Of a stretch of 64,000 nucleotides of DNA, positions 60,146-64,000 are shown piece after piece. The notes beneath the pieces are model-generated. The model was not told the DNA's origin. It made no database searches and saw nothing but the letters and a program-made list of their open reading frames with translations. How positions within the stretch are numbered: the stretch's first letter is position 1; the number at the start of each line of letters is the position of its first letter. Source of the DNA: Planctomycetota bacterium (GTDB lineage Bacteria; Planctomycetota; JAJSAM01; JAJVHW01); assembly GCA_024280885.1 (NCBI GenBank), contig JAJRPF010000008.1, positions 75,707 through 139,706 of the forward strand, given 5' to 3'. A program made the translations under genes and the position numbers.

Positions 60146-63100
60146 ATGGGACGGACACGTCGGGTTGGCTTCAGCGAGTTCCTGGGCGTTTCGTCCCTTG
60201 TCTCTCTCGGCGTCGTCATCGTGATCGCGCTCGGTGGGATGGTCTCGAATGTCGCCGTGTTGCGGACCTCAGGTTCGGACACGCCATTCGTCCTGGCGGT
60301 GGCCATCGCCCTCTTGTTGCCGGTCATCGCGGTCTTTCTCGCGCGCGCTACCGAGGCGCGCGGCGGCGGGACGGCCTACGCGATCGTCCGGCGAGATCGG
60401 TCGCCCGCCGCACTCTTCGCCACCGGGTGGCTGACGCTTGGCGGCTACCTGTCGATTGGCGCACTGATGGTGAATGCCATCGCTTCGCGCATCGATCGCG
60501 TGCTCGACGGGTTCCTCGGGATGGACGTGCCGCTCATCCTGCTCCTGATCCCCGTTGCCGTAGCGGCCGGGCTCGGAGAGTTGGTCGCTCCGAGCGAACG
60601 CTCGAAGACCCGCCACGTGATGGGCTGGCTCGCGATCGGGATCTACGTGTTCTTGATCTTCGCGCTCTTCCTGCGTCCCCCGCCGCCGACAGAGGGGGCT
60701 GCACTCCCGACGGATGGTGCCAAGCACTGGCTCTCCGGCGCCGCGCTCTTTGCCTCGGTGCTGTGGTTCATCGACGTGCTGCTCGACTACCGACGTCAGT
60801 TCCAACGCAGCGATACCATTCTCGCCGCCGTCGTCTCGGGCTGCTGGATCGGAGCGACGTTGCTCTCGATTGCCGTCGCGGCCCTCATCCTCGCGCACCC
60901 GGACGTCTTTGACCGTTTCGGCGCTCTGGGTGACGAGTCGCTGGTCCGGCACCAAATCGGCATCGCGGCGCTGGTCATCACGGTCTTTGCCTGCGGGATC
61001 ACGCTCTTCAAGTCTGGAGCGCGTCTACTGCGCATCTCCGGCGGGATGGCGCGCGATGGCCTCTTGCCTGCCGCGCTTGAGGATATCGACACGGAGACGC
61101 GTGTCCCCGCGTCGCTCCTGGCGATCGTCACACTCGCGACGGTCCTGCTCGCGTGGATGGTGCCGGTGCGGGTTCTGGTGGGCATTGCCGCCGCGACGTT
61201 CCTCTGGACGGTGTCCATCATCATCATCGGCGGGTTGCGCGGCGACCCCGAACGAGCGGACCGGGGCCTGAAGCTGCCAGGCCGGTCGGCCATACCGATC
61301 GTTGCGCTGATTGTGGTCAGTTTCAATTCGCTGGTTCTCCCGACCCCATCGTTGTTCGCCGTCGGCGGCTGGCTGGTCCTCGGTTTCGTGAACTACGCCA
61401 TGTTGCGTGGAGGAACGCGCGAGCTCACGCGCGTCGCGGACAATCACAGTGCTGTCGGCGAGGACGCGGACGATGGAGAGGATCCGCCGGCCATCCCGGA
61501 CGCCGTGGGGCACCGAATTCTGATTTGCCTCGGGCCAGCCAGTCGCGTCGCGCCCATGATCCGGCTCGGCGCCGAACTCGCCAAGGCGCACGGCGGTGAT
61601 GCCGTCGTGCTCGAAGTCGTGTCCTTGCTGGAGCAGCTGCCGCGTGGCCGGGTGCAGCGCGCCGCCGAGGAGGAGTGGAAGGTCCTTCAGCGCCGCGTGC
61701 TGGGCGCCGTCGGGGCCGACGATCCAGTACACCCACTCGTGCGCATCGCACCGACGACCGAGGCAGGCATCCTGGCGACCGCGAACGGCCACGACGCGAA
61801 TCTTGTGCTGATGGATTGGCCCATCGGGAGCGACGCCGTCAAGGACGAGCACAAGTCAATGGTCGAGAACGTCATCGCCGGGACCAACAAGGCGGTCGCT
61901 GTCGTTCGTGGGTCGGTTGCCGGGCAAGCGCACAACGTGGTCGTGGCAACGGAGGGCGGGCCGGACACGGAGTCGGCGCTGCGGCTTGGAAGCGCCCTCG
62001 CGTCCGGCGAGGGGGGACGACTGTCTGTGTTGAGCGTCTGTGCTCCGATGCAATCCGAGACGGAGCTCAAGGCCAAGCTACGCGGGATCGTTGCCGTGAC
62101 CGGCGTCACTGCCGAGGTCATCGTCAGGACGGACGCCGATGCGAAGGAATTGCTCGTCAAGGCCACCGATGAGCACGAGGTCCTGATTGTGGGACTCACG
62201 CGTGATCGTGCGATCAGTCGCTCGCTATCGGGCAGCTTCTGGATGGACCTGATTCGTCAGCGCACGGAGCCGACGATCCTCGTGCGCCGTGGCGAATTGG
62301 TACAGGCCCGCTGGGCACGGCGTCTCTGGGAGGCTGCGTTCCACACGCTGCCGACGCTCTCGATCAGCGAGCGTGCCGAGGTCTACGCCCAGATGCGCCA
62401 CTCGGCGCGCGCCAGCATCGACTTCTACGTGCTGATCATCATCGCATCGGCCATCGCGACGTTCGGGCTCTTCCAGAATAGTGCGGCCGTGATCATCGGC
62501 GCGATGCTCGTCGCGCCTCTGATGAGCCCGATCGTCGCGATTGCGCAGGGCATCGTGCAAGGCAACTTGCGCATGGTCCGGAAGGGTCTCTCGTCGACGT
62601 TGAAGGGTACGACGGTGTCGGTCGCGGTGGCGACGCTCTTCACGCTGCTGGCGCCATCGATCGCGGCGACCGAGGAGATCCTGGCGCGCACTGAACCGAC
62701 GCTCCTCGACCTCGGTGTGGGACTCGCGGCTGGCGCCGCCGCTGCGTATGGCGTCAGTCGCAAGTCGGTTGCGGCGTCCCTCCCCGGCGTGGCGATCGCC
62801 GTCGCGCTCGTACCCCCGCTCTGTGTGCTCGGCTACGGCATTGGCTCAAACCAATTCGACGTCGCCATCGGATCGGGCCTGCTCTACCTGACGAACCTGG
62901 TCGCCATCGTGCTCGTGGCCGCGATCGTCTTTCTCCTGCTCGGCTTCTATCCACGCCATGAGGAACGCCGCACGCAGGTCCGTGGTGCCGTCGCGCTGAC
63001 GGTGCTCGGCATGCTGCTCCTGGCCGTTCCGCTTGGGCTGTCAAGCTACGAGACCACGCGTGTGGATCGGCTGGAAGAGGTGGTCGAGAGGGCGTTCCGC

Positions 63101-63457
63101 CGCGAGGCCGACGAGCGCAGAGTTCACCTGGATACTGTGGAGGTGAAGCGCAAGTCGGGCGTCTTCGTCGTACGCGCCGTCGTCTTCTCGAGTCACGACT
63201 TGGAGGTCGGGGCGCTCAATGCGCTTCGGGACGAGATCGAGGAAGAGACCGGCATGAGTCTGCGCCTCGAGATTCACGTCGTGAAGGCGGAGTACTACGT
63301 CACGGATGCCGGTGGGCAACGTGAGACGCCGGATACGCGGGGCGCACCGCCCGACGCCGGAGACGCCGCCCCTCCGCCCGGCAAGACGCCGGATCCTGAG
63401 CAGTCGGAACCAGGCGACGCTCCGATCGAGTCCGGCGTCACCGAGGAGGCGGAGTGA
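60146..63457 (+). CDS. Fusion: APC-type permease, two USP domains and DUF389
   Basis: 1103 residues. Residues about 1-430 have 11-12 hydrophobic helices like an APC-superfamily amino-acid/polyamine permease (LVSLGVVIVIALGGMVSN, GGGTAYAIVRRD). About 455-590 and 595-720 are two universal-stress-protein domains (HRILICLGPASRV, NLVLMDWPIGSD, LIVGLTRDRAISRSLSGSFW). From about 755 follows a DUF389 membrane domain (FYVLIIIASAIATFGLFQNS, AAVIIGAMLVAPLMSPIVAI) with a soluble C-terminal portion (about 965-1055), and the last 45 residues are Pro/Glu-rich and disordered. GGAGGGTAG precedes the ATG. Transporter function is likely; substrates and the role of the nucleotide-binding USP domains are unknown. 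Confidence 0.9.
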   Translation: MGRTRRVGFSEFLGVSSLVSLGVVIVIALGGMVSNVAVLRTSGSDTPFVLAVAIALLLPVIAVFLARATEARGGGTAYAIVRRDRSPAALFATGWLTLGGYLSIGALMVNAIASRIDRVLDGFLGMDVPLILLLIPVAVAAGLGELVAPSERSKTRHVMGWLAIGIYVFLIFALFLRPPPPTEGAALPTDGAKHWLSGAALFASVLWFIDVLLDYRRQFQRSDTILAAVVSGCWIGATLLSIAVAALILAHPDVFDRFGALGDESLVRHQIGIAALVITVFACGITLFKSGARLLRISGGMARDGLLPAALEDIDTETRVPASLLAIVTLATVLLAWMVPVRVLVGIAAATFLWTVSIIIIGGLRGDPERADRGLKLPGRSAIPIVALIVVSFNSLVLPTPSLFAVGGWLVLGFVNYAMLRGGTRELTRVADNHSAVGEDADDGEDPPAIPDAVGHRILICLGPASRVAPMIRLGAELAKAHGGDAVVLEVVSLLEQLPRGRVQRAAEEEWKVLQRRVLGAVGADDPVHPLVRIAPTTEAGILATANGHDANLVLMDWPIGSDAVKDEHKSMVENVIAGTNKAVAVVRGSVAGQAHNVVVATEGGPDTESALRLGSALASGEGGRLSVLSVCAPMQSETELKAKLRGIVAVTGVTAEVIVRTDADAKELLVKATDEHEVLIVGLTRDRAISRSLSGSFWMDLIRQRTEPTILVRRGELVQARWARRLWEAAFHTLPTLSISERAEVYAQMRHSARASIDFYVLIIIASAIATFGLFQNSAAVIIGAMLVAPLMSPIVAIAQGIVQGNLRMVRKGLSSTLKGTTVSVAVATLFTLLAPSIAATEEILARTEPTLLDLGVGLAAGAAAAYGVSRKSVAASLPGVAIAVALVPPLCVLGYGIGSNQFDVAIGSGLLYLTNLVAIVLVAAIVFLLLGFYPRHEERRTQVRGAVALTVLGMLLLAVPLGLSSYETTRVDRLEEVVERAFRREADERRVHLDTVEVKRKSGVFVVRAVVFSSHDLEVGALNALRDEIEEETGMSLRLEIHVVKAEYYVTDAGGQRETPDTRGAPPDAGDAAPPPGKTPDPEQSEPGDAPIESGVTEEAE

Positions 63458-63615
63458 GCGTGCGTCGCGCGGTTGCCGGTGGTGGGGCGCATGCCGGAGT
63501 CGCTTCGCAGTCCGGCCATCCTTCGCCTGTGATCAGGGTCGCTCGCGACCGGCGCTCGCCGGACGTCCCGCGCTCGCTTTGGAATTGCTTAAGGAGTCGT
63601 AGACAGAATTCGTCC

Positions 63616-64000
63616 ATGCACGGACTTCTCTCCTCAGCGTTCACCCAGATTCGGCGCGTCGCGCCGAGCGTCTTCACGTGTGTTGTCGTTCTCGCGGGAG
63701 CACTCGCTGCGCCTGCCCGCGCCCGCGCCGACGATCTCGACGAGCGTGCGCAGGACGTCATCGATGCGCTGCGCGACGGCGACGTGGCTTCCGCGCTGAA
63801 GACGCTTGCGCCCCTAGAGACGACGGAGCGGTTGTCCGAGCGTCCGGCGCTCGTCCACGTCCTCTGCGATCGCGCGTACCGTCTCGACCAGGCCTATCGC
63901 AAGGCCCCGGGGAACCAGCGCATCCAATTGTCGAACACGTTGCTCGAGCTCGCGGAGGCGACACTGGCGTCCGCGCCCGCCGATGCGCGTGCCCAGTGGG
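63616..64000 (+). CDS. Secreted TPR-like protein, 5' part (runs off the window)
   Basis: Open from ATG 63616 to the window end (128 codons). A signal peptide (about 1-38, ending ARARA-DD) is followed by helical sequence with a TPR-like pattern (DVIDALRDGDVASALKTL, LVHVLCDRAYRLDQAYRKAP). TAGACA lies 10 bases before the ATG and TTGGAA 15 bases before that, a plausible promoter; there is no Shine-Dalgarno sequence. The family cannot be named from the visible part. Confidence 0.75.
   Translation, partial: MHGLLSSAFTQIRRVAPSVFTCVVVLAGALAAPARARADDLDERAQDVIDALRDGDVASALKTLAPLETTERLSERPALVHVLCDRAYRLDQAYRKAPGNQRIQLSNTLLELAEATLASAPADARAQW

Noticed and set aside
1-64000. CRISPR arrays, phage, transposase or restriction-modification genes
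   Set aside because: No regularly spaced repeats and no recognisable Cas, integrase, transposase or methylase motif was seen in any frame.

Overview
The window is high-GC bacterial chromosome with no rRNA, tRNA, phage, CRISPR or insertion-sequence genes that I can recognise. The protein repertoire points to a planctomycete or a close relative: large secreted FG-GAP/VCBS proteins, an ASPIC/UnbV protein, two squalene-cyclase-like barrel proteins (one with a membrane anchor and a Gly-rich linker), DUF1080-type LamG-fold proteins, a very large VIT/von Willebrand A protein and an FHA-Ser/Thr kinase. This assignment is inferred from gene content; there is no marker gene in the window to prove it.

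Layout. 1-2009 (-): 5' part of a secreted FG-GAP protein. 2338-3419 (-): ArsR repressor translationally coupled to an SRPBCC/SnoaL protein, with a perfect palindromic operator on its promoter. 3490-4848 (-): secreted DUF885 peptidase-like protein. 4956-11808 (-): mannoside operon (family-9 carbohydrate-binding lipoprotein, Na+/solute symporter, GH130 phosphorylase, GH38 alpha-mannosidase), divergent from an MFS/UMF1 transporter (11905-13218). 13228-16100 (-): MoxR AAA ATPase plus VWA protein. 16193-16633 (-): PTS EIIA-like protein. 16634-18411: about 1.8 kb without a credible gene but dense in perfect short hairpins, a candidate structured RNA. 18412-21341 (+): amidase lipoprotein and a cyclase-like secreted protein, separated by an 86-bp palindromic element. 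21376-23465 (-): second DUF885 gene, frameshifted by a 14-bp tandem duplication. 23934-26142 (+): two TPR-DUF1080 paralogues. 26205-34460 (-): secreted repeat protein, SYLF lipoprotein, outer-membrane-type protein, DUF1254/DUF1214 protein, a small coupled protein and a MalT-like LuxR regulator. 34564-45779 (-): 2857-residue VIT-VWA-TPR protein and a beta-propeller/solute-binding-protein fusion. 46005-53085 (+): DUF3352-like protein, an FG-GAP/UnbV gene interrupted by an in-frame TGA, and a membrane-anchored cyclase-like protein. 53232-63457: matrixin metalloprotease, DUF1801/YdeI-type protein (-), DUF2797 protein, FHA-kinase, and an APC permease-USP-USP-DUF389 fusion. 63616-64000: start of another secreted protein.

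The points I consider most worth following are: a roughly 101-bp palindromic element present twice, 48 kb apart, each time just upstream of a secreted hydrolase gene and once encoding the C-terminus and stop codon of GH38; the hairpin-dense non-coding region at 16.6-18.2 kb; the TGA-interrupted UnbV gene with a hairpin at a bacterial-SECIS-like distance; the duplication-frameshifted DUF885 gene; a recurring TANNNT box 6-7 nt before the start codons of genes that lack a Shine-Dalgarno sequence, suggesting leaderless mRNAs; and the four-part permease/USP/DUF389 fusion. Most start codons were chosen by Shine-Dalgarno position, signal peptide or overlap with the preceding gene; no searches were run.
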